In this document: positions 9,066 to 16,824 of the stretch, one piece after another | Layout of the letters: each line of letters starts with the position of its first letter | Numbering within the stretch: position 1 is the stretch's first letter | The notes under the pieces: generated by a model | What the model saw: only the letters and a program-made list of their open reading frames with translations | The model's database searches: none | What the model was told of the DNA's origin: nothing | Made by a program: the position numbers and the translations under genes | Origin: Candidatus Methanoperedens sp. | Lineage (GTDB): Archaea > Halobacteriota > Methanosarcinia > Methanosarcinales > Methanoperedenaceae | Assembly (NCBI GenBank): GCA_026552835.1 | Contig: JAPMTY010000105.1 | Span: forward strand, 1-32,673 | Direction of reading: 5' to 3' | DNA: 32,673 bases

Positions 9066-10418
9066 ATGAAGTTAATACAGTGCTGTGAGAAACAGGGCAT
9101 TTTTATTCTTATCGGCCTGATTGTGCTGCTATTTCCTTTCATTAAGACATCGTATCTGGCAGCAGCTTTTCTTGGTGCAGCCATGCTTTTATCTGTCCTT
9201 TCCCCGACTTCATATGCTTTCCGTTTTTTTGCCCGTGAATCTGATATCAAAGCCGGTAAACTTTACAGCCTGATTCAGTTATTTTTCACCATAGCCTTCC
9301 TTTGTATAATTAGTCTGGTCGTAGGACAAAATAAATTCCCTTTATTTATTATAGGGGCGGCTTTTGCCATTACCACTTTCGGTGATGGTGTCGCAGATGC
9401 AGTTAATATTATTGAAAAAGCAAAAGAGACGGGTCTCAGCCATGAAATAAAGTATTATTCTGCAAAATCAAGTATTATTTTCCTTATTTCAGGAAGCATT
9501 TATGCATTTGTTGCAGGAACATGGATATCGGGCTTTACTATGAAAGTCCCCGATGGTATGATATTTTTTCTTGCAGTGATAGGCGCTATTACAGGTGCGC
9601 TTCTTGAATCCATGATAACGACCGATGATAATATCGTCATACCTTTTGGTTCGGCAATGGTAATGTGGCTTTTCTATGTGTTCGGTTACAATGTCGACAC
9701 AGTATATCTTATGCAGGCGCTTGTTTTTTCTTTTGTTCTCGGCTATCTTGCCTACAGGGCCCGTATCGCCGATATCTCGGCCATGCTGAGTGCAACACTG
9801 CTGGGGGTTGTTATTATCATATCCAGCAATATAACGTGGTTATTTATTCTTCTCGCTTTTTTTTTACTGGGAAGTCTCTTTACACGTTACAAATACAATT
9901 ATAAATTGGCCAGGGGGATAGCCGAGGGAAAAGGGGGTGCTCGCGGATATAAGAATGTTTTCAGTAATTCGCTGGCTGCACTTTCACTTGCAGTGGCTTA
10001 TGGAATTTTTCCTGCACACGGCCAAATCTTATTAGCAGGGTATCTCGGCTCGGTAGCCACAGCCTGCGGCGACACGCTGGCAAGCGAAATCGGGGAAACG
10101 TACAAAGGAGAGCCGCGCATGATTACGACATTTAAAAAAGCCAGACCCGGCACAGACGGCGCAATTTCGTATCTTGGCGAAGCGGCGGCATTTTTCGGGG
10201 CGTTAGCTATTGCAGTTCTTGCATTCTTCCTCATAAAAAAAGATATTGCCCTCCTGATTGCGGCGGCTGCTGGAGGTTTTATCGGTACTAACATCGATAG
10301 TGTGCTTGGCGCCACGCTCCAGCAGAAAGGTTACCTTTCAAATAACGGCGTCAATCTTTTTGCAACTATTTCCGGGGCGATAATTGCCGGGATACTTTAC
10401 TATTCAATGGGGTTATAG
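9066..10418 (+). CDS. Two-domain polytopic membrane protein: dolichol/phytol kinase-like plus DUF92
   Basis: 450 residues with about 11-13 hydrophobic segments. The N-terminal half resembles the CTP-dependent dolichol/phytol kinase family, including FAITTFGDGVADAVN at about residues 100-115. The C-terminal half is a DUF92 (TIGR00297-like) domain: ARGYKNVFSNSLAA, GYLGSVATACGDTLASEIG, KARPGTDGAISYLG and NIDSVLGATLQQKGYLSNNG. Plant VTE6, a phytyl-phosphate kinase, belongs to DUF92. The ATG at 9066 is preceded by GGTGAAGG. The gene is divergent from the non-catalytic cis-prenyltransferase subunit, with 60 bases between the two starts. Phosphorylation of a polyprenol or polyprenyl phosphate, for carrier recycling, is inferred from family and context. 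It acts in the cytoplasmic membrane. Confidence 0.85.
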   Translation: MKLIQCCEKQGIFILIGLIVLLFPFIKTSYLAAAFLGAAMLLSVLSPTSYAFRFFARESDIKAGKLYSLIQLFFTIAFLCIISLVVGQNKFPLFIIGAAFAITTFGDGVADAVNIIEKAKETGLSHEIKYYSAKSSIIFLISGSIYAFVAGTWISGFTMKVPDGMIFFLAVIGAITGALLESMITTDDNIVIPFGSAMVMWLFYVFGYNVDTVYLMQALVFSFVLGYLAYRARIADISAMLSATLLGVVIIISSNITWLFILLAFFLLGSLFTRYKYNYKLARGIAEGKGGARGYKNVFSNSLAALSLAVAYGIFPAHGQILLAGYLGSVATACGDTLASEIGETYKGEPRMITTFKKARPGTDGAISYLGEAAAFFGALAIAVLAFFLIKKDIALLIAAAAGGFIGTNIDSVLGATLQQKGYLSNNGVNLFATISGAIIAGILYYSMGL

Positions 10419-10484
10419 ATACCCTGGTAATAACAATAAACCGTGGAGTATTGCCATACCATAGTATCCATACCGCTCCTCCTA

Positions 10485-11096
10485 TTATCTATAAGGAATC
10501 CCCATCATACCCGGACCCGGACTCATCGACCACATTACCTGTGATGTTACTGCTCCGACGATGAAATACACCACCAATGATACAATTATAACAACGATTG
10601 TATAACCCATGGCCTGTTCCTTAGGCGTTTCCATGAGCACCGGAATGCCAAGATAGAGAATGTACAACCCGTAAAGTGCAAACAGTAAACCAATAGGGCT
10701 CAGTATCGGTATGATGTAGAATATTCCTCCAACCAGTCCGGCTGTAGCTGAATATGCCGCAAGTTTCATTGCCTGGTTCTCATCCTGCTTCGAGGAAAAA
10801 TTCGGGGCAAGGGCATTAATCACGATACTTATCACAAACACATCTACAATACTAAGTATGTACATCAATATACCGCCCACCACAGCGGTTCCAATCGGAT
10901 ACCTAAAGCCTCCAAACATTCCTGCATTAGCTCCAATAATGCCCATACCAATAATATAGGCTATAGCAGGAATCAGCGCAAGGATTGCGATGTACTGCTT
11001 TATTATATCGTCCTTGTTTATATCTTCAGACTTTACCTTGGTCAATTCGGCCAGCGGATTTTTCAGAATGCTGATCGCCCTATCTAATTGTTCCAT
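10485..11096 (-). CDS. Yip1-family integral membrane protein
   Basis: 203 residues from ATG 11096, chosen because GGAGG at 11104-11108 lies seven bases upstream; the alternative ATG at 11102 and GTG at 11114 overlap that site. A cytoplasmic N-terminus of about 40 residues precedes five hydrophobic segments. These run from an alanine/isoleucine-rich first helix to a last helix near residues 165-190, and a Met/Pro/Gly-rich tail follows. The layout, with the phrase ILKNPLAELTKVK ahead of the first helix, fits the archaeal Yip1 domain family (PF04893), whose function in archaea is unknown. A 34-residue frame ends 26 bases upstream on the same strand and could share its transcript. Confidence 0.75.
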   Translation of the reverse strand: MEQLDRAISILKNPLAELTKVKSEDINKDDIIKQYIAILALIPAIAYIIGMGIIGANAGMFGGFRYPIGTAVVGGILMYILSIVDVFVISIVINALAPNFSSKQDENQAMKLAAYSATAGLVGGIFYIIPILSPIGLLFALYGLYILYLGIPVLMETPKEQAMGYTIVVIIVSLVVYFIVGAVTSQVMWSMSPGPGMMGIPYR

Positions 11097-11122
11097 ATTC
11101 ATTCCTCCACACACGGATATTC

Positions 11123-11227
11123 TTATTTTTCACACCATTGCTTTTTATCCAGTGCAACTCCCCATGAGCGACAAAACTGCATTGCAGCTCGATGGCACTC
11201 TCCTTGTCCGTATATTTCATGTGCCAT
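11123..11227 (-). CDS. Very small cysteine-containing ORF or gene remnant
   Basis: A 34-residue frame from ATG 11227 (MAHEIYGQGECHRAAM...) that ends 26 bases before the Yip1-like gene. The frame stays open about 20 codons further upstream with protein-like composition (KYSGSFPEEYGALL) but without a start codon. This suggests either a truncated older gene or a short real gene. A TATA-like AATAAATATT at about 11263-11272 on this strand could start a transcript just upstream of the ATG. It has three cysteines and two tryptophans. I do not recognise the family. Confidence 0.3.
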   Translation of the reverse strand: MAHEIYGQGECHRAAMQFCRSWGVALDKKQWCEK

Positions 11228-11457
11228 CAATAATGCCCCATACTCCTCTGGGAAACTGCCTGAATATTTATTAGCAACAATACTATAAAAAAGTTATGAC
11301 CTAAATATAGAGGCTGGAAATTTCTGTCAATTCCAATTTCTTCTGCAAAATCAACATGTTTATTTACTGTGGAATCGCTTAGATTCCTTTTGCAGCTTAA
11401 GAAATTGCGAACCCAGTAGCATCGGTACGGGTTTTGCCCGCTTTTACAACGCGGAAT
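11228..11457. other. Intergenic region before tRNA-Arg
   Basis: About 230 bases without a convincing gene. The right part holds CGGG-ttttg-CCCG near 11429-11440, a short stem upstream of the tRNA that may belong to its promoter region. Apart from the possible promoter of the small ORF at its left end, nothing else is supported. Confidence 0.4.
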
Positions 11458-11531
11458 GGGCTCGTAGTATAGTCCGGATAGTACATGGGCCTCCGGAGCC
11501 TATGACCTGGGTTCAAATCCCAGCGAGCCCG
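11458..11531 (+). tRNA. tRNA-Arg (anticodon CCG)
   Basis: 74 bases fold into a complete cloverleaf. The acceptor stem GGGCTCG/CGAGCCC is perfect, and the D stem is GTAT/GTAC. The anticodon stem TGGGC/GCCTA carries loop CTCCGGA, placing anticodon CCG at 11493-11495 (decodes CGG). A four-base variable region, T stem CTGGG/CCCAG with loop TTCAAAT, and discriminator G73 complete it. CCA is not encoded and no intron is seen. Confidence 0.96.
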
Positions 11532-11544
11532 TATATAAATCATC

Positions 11545-12357
11545 ATGAATCACAATCCAGCAACGAAAAGGACTTTAATTTTTTATTTAATAATAACCCT
11601 GGTTATCGTTGTCTCAAGCATATCCGTCATCTGGCTTCCAGAGGAAAATTCTAAAAGCACGGCGGACTCGGCCAAACCCCTTCCCTTAATTGCATTTCTC
11701 CCTTTCATTGCTTATCTTGTGATGATATTGCTTCCGATTATTTATAAAAGACAGGAAAAGGAGTCATTCATCTGGGGGCATCGTTTTTTTAAGGGCGCAT
11801 ACCTTGGGTTTCTCCTGATGACGATGATATTTTTAATAGAGCTTGCATCGGGCTTTATCCATATCGAGGATTTAACCCCTGGTTACCAGGATGCATTAAT
11901 TGGCGGGATAATATTGCAGGGAATCGTCGCTATCGGTGAGGAATTGCCATTCAGGGGATACATACTCCCGGACATGGCGAAAAGGTACGGGTCCTGGAAG
12001 GCCGTATTTTTATCCTCCGCCTTCTTTTCAGTCCTTCATGTACCATCAATCCTGACGCTGAATCTTAGCAAGGAAAATATTATAATCATGCTCCTGACCA
12101 TAGCGGTAGCCGAAGTACTACTTGCTATTTGTTACCTTTATGACGGGCTTTCAATGTCTATCGGTTTCCATTTCACATGGAACTTTTTCCAGTACCATGT
12201 ATATTCATTGAGGCAGGATTTTGGCGGAATATTAAAAATAACCTCGGATAACCAGCTCGTAACCGGCGGGTCTTTCGGCCCTGAAGCGGGTTTGCTTGGA
12301 CTGGTTGTTGTGATTCTGGCCTTTGTTGTAGTATTCTGGTGGATGCAGTCCCGTTAA
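11545..12357 (+). CDS. CPBP-family intramembrane glutamic endopeptidase
   Basis: 270 residues with about eight hydrophobic segments. The Abi/CPBP (CAAX protease and bacteriocin-processing) motifs are complete: EELPFR (Glu132, Glu133, Arg137), FFSVLH (His165) and HFTWN (His209, Asn213). Members cleave substrates within the membrane; the family also contains the Rce1 prenyl-protein proteases. The substrate here is unknown. The gene starts 13 bases after tRNA-Arg, and a TATA-like TATATAAA lies only about 10 bases before the ATG, so expression may depend on read-through from the tRNA promoter. It converges on a 36-residue frame, overlapping its stop by four bases. Confidence 0.9.
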   Translation: MNHNPATKRTLIFYLIITLVIVVSSISVIWLPEENSKSTADSAKPLPLIAFLPFIAYLVMILLPIIYKRQEKESFIWGHRFFKGAYLGFLLMTMIFLIELASGFIHIEDLTPGYQDALIGGIILQGIVAIGEELPFRGYILPDMAKRYGSWKAVFLSSAFFSVLHVPSILTLNLSKENIIIMLLTIAVAEVLLAICYLYDGLSMSIGFHFTWNFFQYHVYSLRQDFGGILKITSDNQLVTGGSFGPEAGLLGLVVVILAFVVVFWWMQSR

Positions 12358-12464
12358 ACTAATGTTTTTATGAACTCCGGTATGAGAACCAGTGTTAAGA
12401 ATATACCGGCAGCCGCTGCACATGCCCAGAAAATATAACCTAAAAATAACTTAGAAACTTTCAT
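12354..12464 (-). CDS. Possible 36-residue single-pass membrane peptide
   Basis: ATG 12464 opens a frame MKVSKLFLGYIFW... to a TAA at 12354-12356. After a short basic N-terminus almost the whole product is one hydrophobic helix (residues 6-30), ending IPEFIKTLV. Upstream GGAAACTC is a weak ribosome-binding site. It lies 31 bases downstream of MC1 on the same strand, separated by a T-rich stretch. Composition fits a small membrane protein rather than random sequence, but length alone gives little support. Confidence 0.4.
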   Translation of the reverse strand: MKVSKLFLGYIFWACAAAAGIFLTLVLIPEFIKTLV

Positions 12465-12495
12465 GAGTTTCCAAAAAAATGAAAAAGGGTAAAAT

Positions 12496-12786
12496 TTAAA
12501 TCTTACCCAGCAGCTCAACGCCTACTTTCTTTACATTCGGCTTGTTGATCTTTGAAGGCATCCATTTTGGTTTGTTCTTGGGGGCTGCAACTGTTTCTGT
12601 CCATCCCTTGTATACATGGATCTTCTTGGTTCCTCTCTCTCTGAGTCTTAATTCAACAGGTTTTGATTTTGTTCCTTTGCTGCGGTTGGCTGCTTTCAAT
12701 GCTGCCTGGCGCGGCTGGTGACCTGTGAATACTCCAGTCTCGTTTCCATTCTTTTCCCTTAATACAAAATTTCTTATATCTACCAT
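12496..12786 (-). CDS. Chromosomal protein MC1
   Basis: 96 residues from ATG 12786, chosen because MVDIRNFVLR aligns with the known MC1 N-terminus; an ATG at 12795 would add MKN. MC1 is the small, basic, monomeric DNA-bending architectural protein of Methanosarcinales and haloarchaea. Family segments visible in order are NFVLREKNGNETGVFTG, QPRQAALKAANR, ELRLRERGTKKIHVYKGW and APKNKPKWMPSKINKPNVKK. No truncation. It is monocistronic or followed by one tiny frame. Its leader contains an inverted repeat and a clear TATA box. Confidence 0.96.
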   Translation of the reverse strand: MVDIRNFVLREKNGNETGVFTGHQPRQAALKAANRSKGTKSKPVELRLRERGTKKIHVYKGWTETVAAPKNKPKWMPSKINKPNVKKVGVELLGKI

Positions 12787-12800
12787 ATTTTTCATACCCC

Positions 12801-12817
12801 GACAACGATTTGTTGTC
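12801..12817 (-). promoter_or_regulatory. Inverted repeat in the MC1 leader
   Basis: GACAAC-gattt-GTTGTC is a perfect six-base inverted repeat 14 bases upstream of the chosen MC1 start. It sits about 25 bases downstream of the TATA box, near the expected transcription start, so it could be an operator or an RNA hairpin. Confidence 0.45.
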
Positions 12818-12838
12818 TTACCATAAATGGCACCTCAT

Positions 12839-12849
12839 ACTATTTAAAG
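12839..12849 (-). promoter_or_regulatory. TATA box of MC1
   Basis: On the minus strand the sequence reads ACCTTTAAATAG, a good archaeal TATA box preceded by an A-rich BRE-like stretch. Transcription would start near 12820. Confidence 0.55.
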
Positions 12850-13078
12850 GTATTTGTGAAATATGTGGCTAAGCATACCGTTTTATTATAATTGAGCCTA
12901 CCGTTATTGGTATTTCAAAATCCGAAAAAACCAAATCTATAGACTTATTATTTGAGTTGATTGAGTTAAAAACATGATGCTTGGAATTAACTGATGTTCC
13001 CGTGATTACCAAAATCGTGCGCCTGCGGCATGACAATAGAAGTTTTTAATTTAACCCATTCTCTTTTCTTTACGGCAC
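12850..13078. other. Intergenic region between MC1 and the cob operon
   Basis: No gene is seen. A direct repeat with core TACCGTT occurs at 12873-12882 and 12896-12905, 23 bases apart; the second copy is also part of TACC-gttatt-GGTA. These could be regulator sites for either flanking gene, but the signal is weak. Confidence 0.3.
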
Positions 13079-13087
13079 TTTAATATT
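13079..13087 (+). promoter_or_regulatory. TATA box of the cob operon
   Basis: CTTTAATATT lies about 26 bases upstream of the GTG at 13110. There is no ribosome-binding site, so a leaderless cobD transcript is likely, which supports that start. Confidence 0.5.
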
Positions 13088-13109
13088 CTTTCCAGACAAA
13101 ACAGGGTTT

Positions 13110-14513
13110 GTGCCTCTTATTAATAGAGTTAAAAAAACCGCCGTTGGATTGGTGCCCTGCGTTCACGGCGCCAGATTATCAGAAAATGCGCTTGTATCGG
13201 GAAAGAACGCAGACGACCTGCTGGATTTTAGCGTCAACCTGAATCCCCTCGGTCCTCCAAAGAAATTATTGAGCGGCGTTTTTCAAAATATCAGCAATTA
13301 TCCAGACAACGGATATCCGGCATTTAAAAAGGCGGCAGCAGACAGTCTCAATGTCCTGCCTGAAAATATCATTCCCGGGAACGGGTCATCGGAATTGATC
13401 AGGCTTTTTGCAGAAACAGTTATTGAGCCCGGCGATAAAGTCATAATACCAACCCCGACTTTCGGGGAATACGAATTCCAGTGCAGGTTATTCGGGGCGG
13501 AAATAGAATACATTGATTATCGAAATATTACAAAAGTGAACCCCGTGGGTTACAAAGCTGTTTTTCTCTGCAATCCGAATAATCCCACAGGCAATCTTCT
13601 GCGGCGAAGGGATGTTATCGAGATGGCAAAAACATGCGCCCTGTCTGAAACTTTTTTATTCGTTGATGAAGCATTTATCGAGCTTTCAGACCCGCGTGAG
13701 AGTATTGCTAATATGGCAGCATCCTGCGATTTTATCTTTGTTCTGCGTTCTCTTACCAAAACGTATGCCGTGGCCGGATTGAGGATTGGTTTTGCAGTAG
13801 CTTCCCCTGATTTTGCAGGACTCCTGAATAATGCCCGCCTTCACTGGAATATGAACTCTGCAGCATCTCTGGTTGGCGAACGGCTTCTCAGGAAGAACCA
13901 GGACTATAAAGAAAAATCACTTGGATTGATCAGGAAAGAGCGGGAATGGCTGATCTCGCGCCTTGGCGGGATACGCGGTTTTAAACCATACCCGAGTGAT
14001 ACGAATTTCATTCTAATCGATGCAGGGGATTTCGGTATCAATTCCAAAGAATTAACTGCAAGAATGCTAAAGCACGGGATTATTATCAGGGAGTGTTCTT
14101 CATTCGGTCTTGAAAATCATATCCGGGTCGCAGTCAGGAAACGAAGCGAAAACAGGAAGCTCGTTTCGGCTTTTTCAATGGTCATAAAAGAATGGGGGGA
14201 TGAACTTGCAAAAAAAGAGATTGGAAGCGCTCTTGAAAAAGGAGTTACCGCAAGGAGCAGAATTGACTGCGAATATTATCACTGTCACTTTGAAGGGCAG
14301 GACTGCACTTTTTGTTTCTGTCCATTTTATCCCTGCAAAGATGTAAGGACGGGCGGAGAACTTATCCGCAAATCAACCGGGGGAACGGTATGGAGCTGCG
14401 CCGGCTGCAAACTTATTCATAAAGGAGATATAGCTGAAAAGGTACTCGGGGCTTTGATGGAAGGACAGAAGCTCAAAGATATCTGGAAACTTGTAATGGA
14501 GTCTAATTTGTGA
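13110..14513 (+). CDS. cobD: CobD: L-threonine-O-3-phosphate decarboxylase with Cys-rich C-terminal domain
   Basis: 467 residues from a GTG start. Residues 1 to about 380 are a PLP fold-type I aminotransferase-like enzyme: GNGSSELIRLFAE, CNPNNPTGN, FVDEAFIEL, and SLTKTYAVAGLRIG with the Schiff-base lysine. The reaction yields aminopropanol phosphate for the cobamide nucleotide loop. The last 80 residues form a separate domain with eight cysteines (CEYYHC, CTFCFC, CKD, SCAGC) that probably binds metal. The homologous Methanosarcina mazei protein is described as a bifunctional threonine kinase/decarboxylase, and the extra domain is part of that form. It is the first gene of the operon and overlaps cbiB by four bases (GTGA). 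Confidence 0.93.
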   Translation: MPLINRVKKTAVGLVPCVHGARLSENALVSGKNADDLLDFSVNLNPLGPPKKLLSGVFQNISNYPDNGYPAFKKAAADSLNVLPENIIPGNGSSELIRLFAETVIEPGDKVIIPTPTFGEYEFQCRLFGAEIEYIDYRNITKVNPVGYKAVFLCNPNNPTGNLLRRRDVIEMAKTCALSETFLFVDEAFIELSDPRESIANMAASCDFIFVLRSLTKTYAVAGLRIGFAVASPDFAGLLNNARLHWNMNSAASLVGERLLRKNQDYKEKSLGLIRKEREWLISRLGGIRGFKPYPSDTNFILIDAGDFGINSKELTARMLKHGIIIRECSSFGLENHIRVAVRKRSENRKLVSAFSMVIKEWGDELAKKEIGSALEKGVTARSRIDCEYYHCHFEGQDCTFCFCPFYPCKDVRTGGELIRKSTGGTVWSCAGCKLIHKGDIAEKVLGALMEGQKLKDIWKLVMESNL

Positions 14514-15433
14514 TAATTATTGATTTCTGGCTTCGGGTTTTGCTCCTTGCCCTGTTGTTCGATATTTTATTCGGTGAGCCGCCCGCATTTATTCATCCCG
14601 TGGTGTGGATGGGAAAAATGATAAATGTGTTCACGCGAGGCGCGCCTCTCCACCACAGGAAGCTTTATGGATTTTTCATGGCGTTTTCCTGCGCAGGGAT
14701 TGCGGTTCTTGCCGGTCTTTTGATAAGCTCGCTGGGCACCAGTCTTTTGGGTTTAATTATCGCCGCATATTTCTTAAAATCCAGCTTTTCGATTCGTATG
14801 TTACTGGTCTCGGCTCTCGGGATAAGAAATGAACTTGAAGCGGGTAACATCGGGAAGGCAAGAATCGATTTAAAAACTTTCGTGGGGAGGGATACTTCAA
14901 GGCTTGACGAATCACAATCATCTTCAGCAGTAATAGAATCGCTGGCAGAAAGCTTTGTTGACGGAATTCTCTCACCGCTTTTTTATTTTCTGGTATTCGG
15001 CCTGCCCGGCGCACTGGCTTACCGCATGATAAATACGCTTGATTCCATGGTCGGGTACAGGAAAGAGCCTTTCATCGACCTTGGTTATGCATCTGCGCGG
15101 CTTGATGATATTGTAAACTGGGTGCCGGCGCGCGTATCTCTTGCGTTTATTTTCATTGCCTCGGTTTTTTTTGGAAAGCCGGCTGACGCAATCAGGACGT
15201 GCATTAAAGACCATAGCAGGACTGCATCGCCAAATTCAGGCTGGTCGATGGCTGCGGTTTCAGGCGCCCTGAATGTGAGGCTTGAAAAAGTGGGTTTCCA
15301 TATACTGGGGAAGCAATTTAGTGAACCGCAGCCGTTTCAGATTAAAAGAGCGGTTAATATCGTAGGCGTCTCGTCGCTTTTAGTAATTACAGGAATCTAT
15401 TTTATAGGGAAGGTGCCCTTAATCCGATTTTAG
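14510..15433 (+). CDS. cbiB: Adenosylcobinamide-phosphate synthase CbiB
   Basis: 307 residues, GTG start at 14510 overlapping the cobD stop. This integral membrane enzyme attaches aminopropanol phosphate to adenosylcobyric acid. Characteristic motifs are DILFGEPPAFIHPVVWMG near the start, VGRDTSRLDE, ESLAESFVDGILSPLFYF, MVGYRKEPFIDLGYASARL and PNSGWSMAAVSGAL. There are four or five hydrophobic segments. The length is normal and all family motifs are present. Its substrate is produced by the gene directly upstream and its product is used by the CobY and CobS encoded downstream. Confidence 0.96.
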   Translation: MIIIDFWLRVLLLALLFDILFGEPPAFIHPVVWMGKMINVFTRGAPLHHRKLYGFFMAFSCAGIAVLAGLLISSLGTSLLGLIIAAYFLKSSFSIRMLLVSALGIRNELEAGNIGKARIDLKTFVGRDTSRLDESQSSSAVIESLAESFVDGILSPLFYFLVFGLPGALAYRMINTLDSMVGYRKEPFIDLGYASARLDDIVNWVPARVSLAFIFIASVFFGKPADAIRTCIKDHSRTASPNSGWSMAAVSGALNVRLEKVGFHILGKQFSEPQPFQIKRAVNIVGVSSLLVITGIYFIGKVPLIRF

Positions 15434-15448
15434 ATAATGGAGATTATT

Positions 15449-16060
15449 ATGAAATTATCAACTATAAAACGGGAAAAAAAGAAAAAGAACCAGCCAAAAG
15501 AAGTTAATGACACAGGCACAAGAAGCATAATGAAAATCCTTGAAGATGCAGGGCTCTCCGAAGAGATACTTGTATCAGCAGCCATGGAACTATACGTTCC
15601 CCATCCCGGCGTTGAAAACAGGGAAATAGCAGAGCGGGTGTTTAAAAGAGAATTAAAGCATGCGCTTTCCGATCCCAACCTTTCCATGTTGTTATACGCA
15701 GGTATGCTTCTTGAAAAAGCCGGTGAGAACGGTGAACTTCCGGGCATGAGCAAAGAGACCTTTAAAAAAGACCTGACCTTCCTCATTGTTGATGAGGTAA
15801 TAGGGATGAGCATAGCGAAATACATCAGCGGAGACAAGGGAATATTCGAATACGTGAGGTTTGATAAACTAAAACCCGGAATCCTCTCCAAACTCGGTCC
15901 TTTCATGGACGACGTGATTGCAGGGCTCATTGGCGGCGCATCAGCTAATATGTATTCACGGGGAAAAGGTAACGGCAGGAAAACTGCCAAAACAAACGTA
16001 AATAAGGCAAAGGTAATAAAGAGAAAACCTGAAATATTACAGGGCGGATTTGCGGGATGA
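15449..16060 (+). CDS. cobZ: Alpha-ribazole-5'-phosphate phosphatase CobZ
   Basis: 203 residues from ATG 15449, where GGAG lies six bases upstream; the ATG at 15437 overlaps that site. CobZ removes the phosphate from the lower-ligand nucleotide (or from adenosylcobalamin phosphate) and replaces bacterial CobC in archaea. The body resembles the phosphatidylglycerophosphatase A (PgpA) fold: MKILEDAGLSEEIL, ELYVPHPGVENREIAERV, VDEVIGMSIAKYISG, FEYVRFDKLKPG and MDDVIAGLIGG. N- and C-terminal extensions are Lys/Arg rich and probably disordered. It overlaps cobS by four bases (ATGA), which implies translational coupling. Confidence 0.92.
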   Translation: MKLSTIKREKKKKNQPKEVNDTGTRSIMKILEDAGLSEEILVSAAMELYVPHPGVENREIAERVFKRELKHALSDPNLSMLLYAGMLLEKAGENGELPGMSKETFKKDLTFLIVDEVIGMSIAKYISGDKGIFEYVRFDKLKPGILSKLGPFMDDVIAGLIGGASANMYSRGKGNGRKTAKTNVNKAKVIKRKPEILQGGFAG

Positions 16061-16824
16061 AAAACTTTCTAAGCGCCGTCCGCAGCGGTTTTGGTTTCTT
16101 GACCACTATACCCGTTGGTATTAGCATGGAAGGCATCGAGAACCTGATGAGACATATCTATCTTTTCCCTGTAGTCGGCGCAGTTCTGGGTGTCATCTTC
16201 GCTGCGATTGGTCTTGTATCGTCAGCGATTTTCCCGCCGGTTCTTGCCTCGCTTGTGATTATTATTTCTATTTACTACTTTACAGGATTCAATCATATCG
16301 ATGGGCTTGCTGATTTTGGTGACGGCATTGCGGCGCATGGTACAAAAGAGAAAAAAATAGCAGCTATGCGCGATACCGCAATCGGCACAGGCGGCCTGGT
16401 ATTTTGCATATTGGCAATTCTTGGAATCTTCTCGACAGTTTTTTTCATTGCGGAAATAAATTCCCAGCCCCTGTTTCTACCTCTTGCATTAATTGTTGCA
16501 GAAACTGCTGCAAAGCAGTCCATGGTCACAGTCGCAGCTTTTGGCAGGCGGCTGCATGAGGGTTTCGGGGCAATGACAGTGGACAATACAAAAAAATCCG
16601 ATTTTATTATCGGAATGGTTTTTTCAAGCGCAGTGGGTTATGTTCTTATGGGCGTCTTTGGTATTGAAGCTGTAATAATATCCCAGTTAGCAGGCCTCCT
16701 TGTTCTCAATACCGCTAACCGACATTTCGGGGGCGTGAGCGGGGATGTCATGGGCGCATCGAATGAGATCGGGCGACTTTCGGCTTTGTTTTTCATGGGA
16801 GGATTCGCTTGGATGCTATTGTGA
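16057..16824 (+). CDS. cobS: Adenosylcobinamide-GDP ribazoletransferase CobS
   Basis: 255 residues, integral membrane protein with about six hydrophobic segments. It joins adenosylcobinamide-GDP and alpha-ribazole (phosphate) to complete the cobamide. Family motifs are FGFLTTIPVG, LFPVVGAVLG, GFNHIDGLADFGDGI with the metal-binding aspartates, and AMRDTAIGTGG. The last part GGVSGDVMGASNE is also conserved. Its ATG overlaps the cobZ stop by four bases, and its own end overlaps cobY by 16 bases, so the genes are tightly coupled. Confidence 0.96.
   Translation: MKNFLSAVRSGFGFLTTIPVGISMEGIENLMRHIYLFPVVGAVLGVIFAAIGLVSSAIFPPVLASLVIIISIYYFTGFNHIDGLADFGDGIAAHGTKEKKIAAMRDTAIGTGGLVFCILAILGIFSTVFFIAEINSQPLFLPLALIVAETAAKQSMVTVAAFGRRLHEGFGAMTVDNTKKSDFIIGMVFSSAVGYVLMGVFGIEAVIISQLAGLLVLNTANRHFGGVSGDVMGASNEIGRLSALFFMGGFAWMLL

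Noticed and set aside
11458..11545. Integration site at tRNA-Arg
   Set aside because: No integrase and no second copy of the tRNA 3' end is visible in the window; the downstream gene is a housekeeping-type CPBP protease.
12970..13010. C/D-box guide RNA (ATGATGC...CTGATG)
   Set aside because: The C box is imperfect, the boxes are too close, and no C'/D' pair is present.
12850..13109. Cobalamin riboswitch before the cob operon
   Set aside because: No recognisable cobalamin riboswitch core is seen, the promoter appears leaderless, and this class is not expected in archaea.
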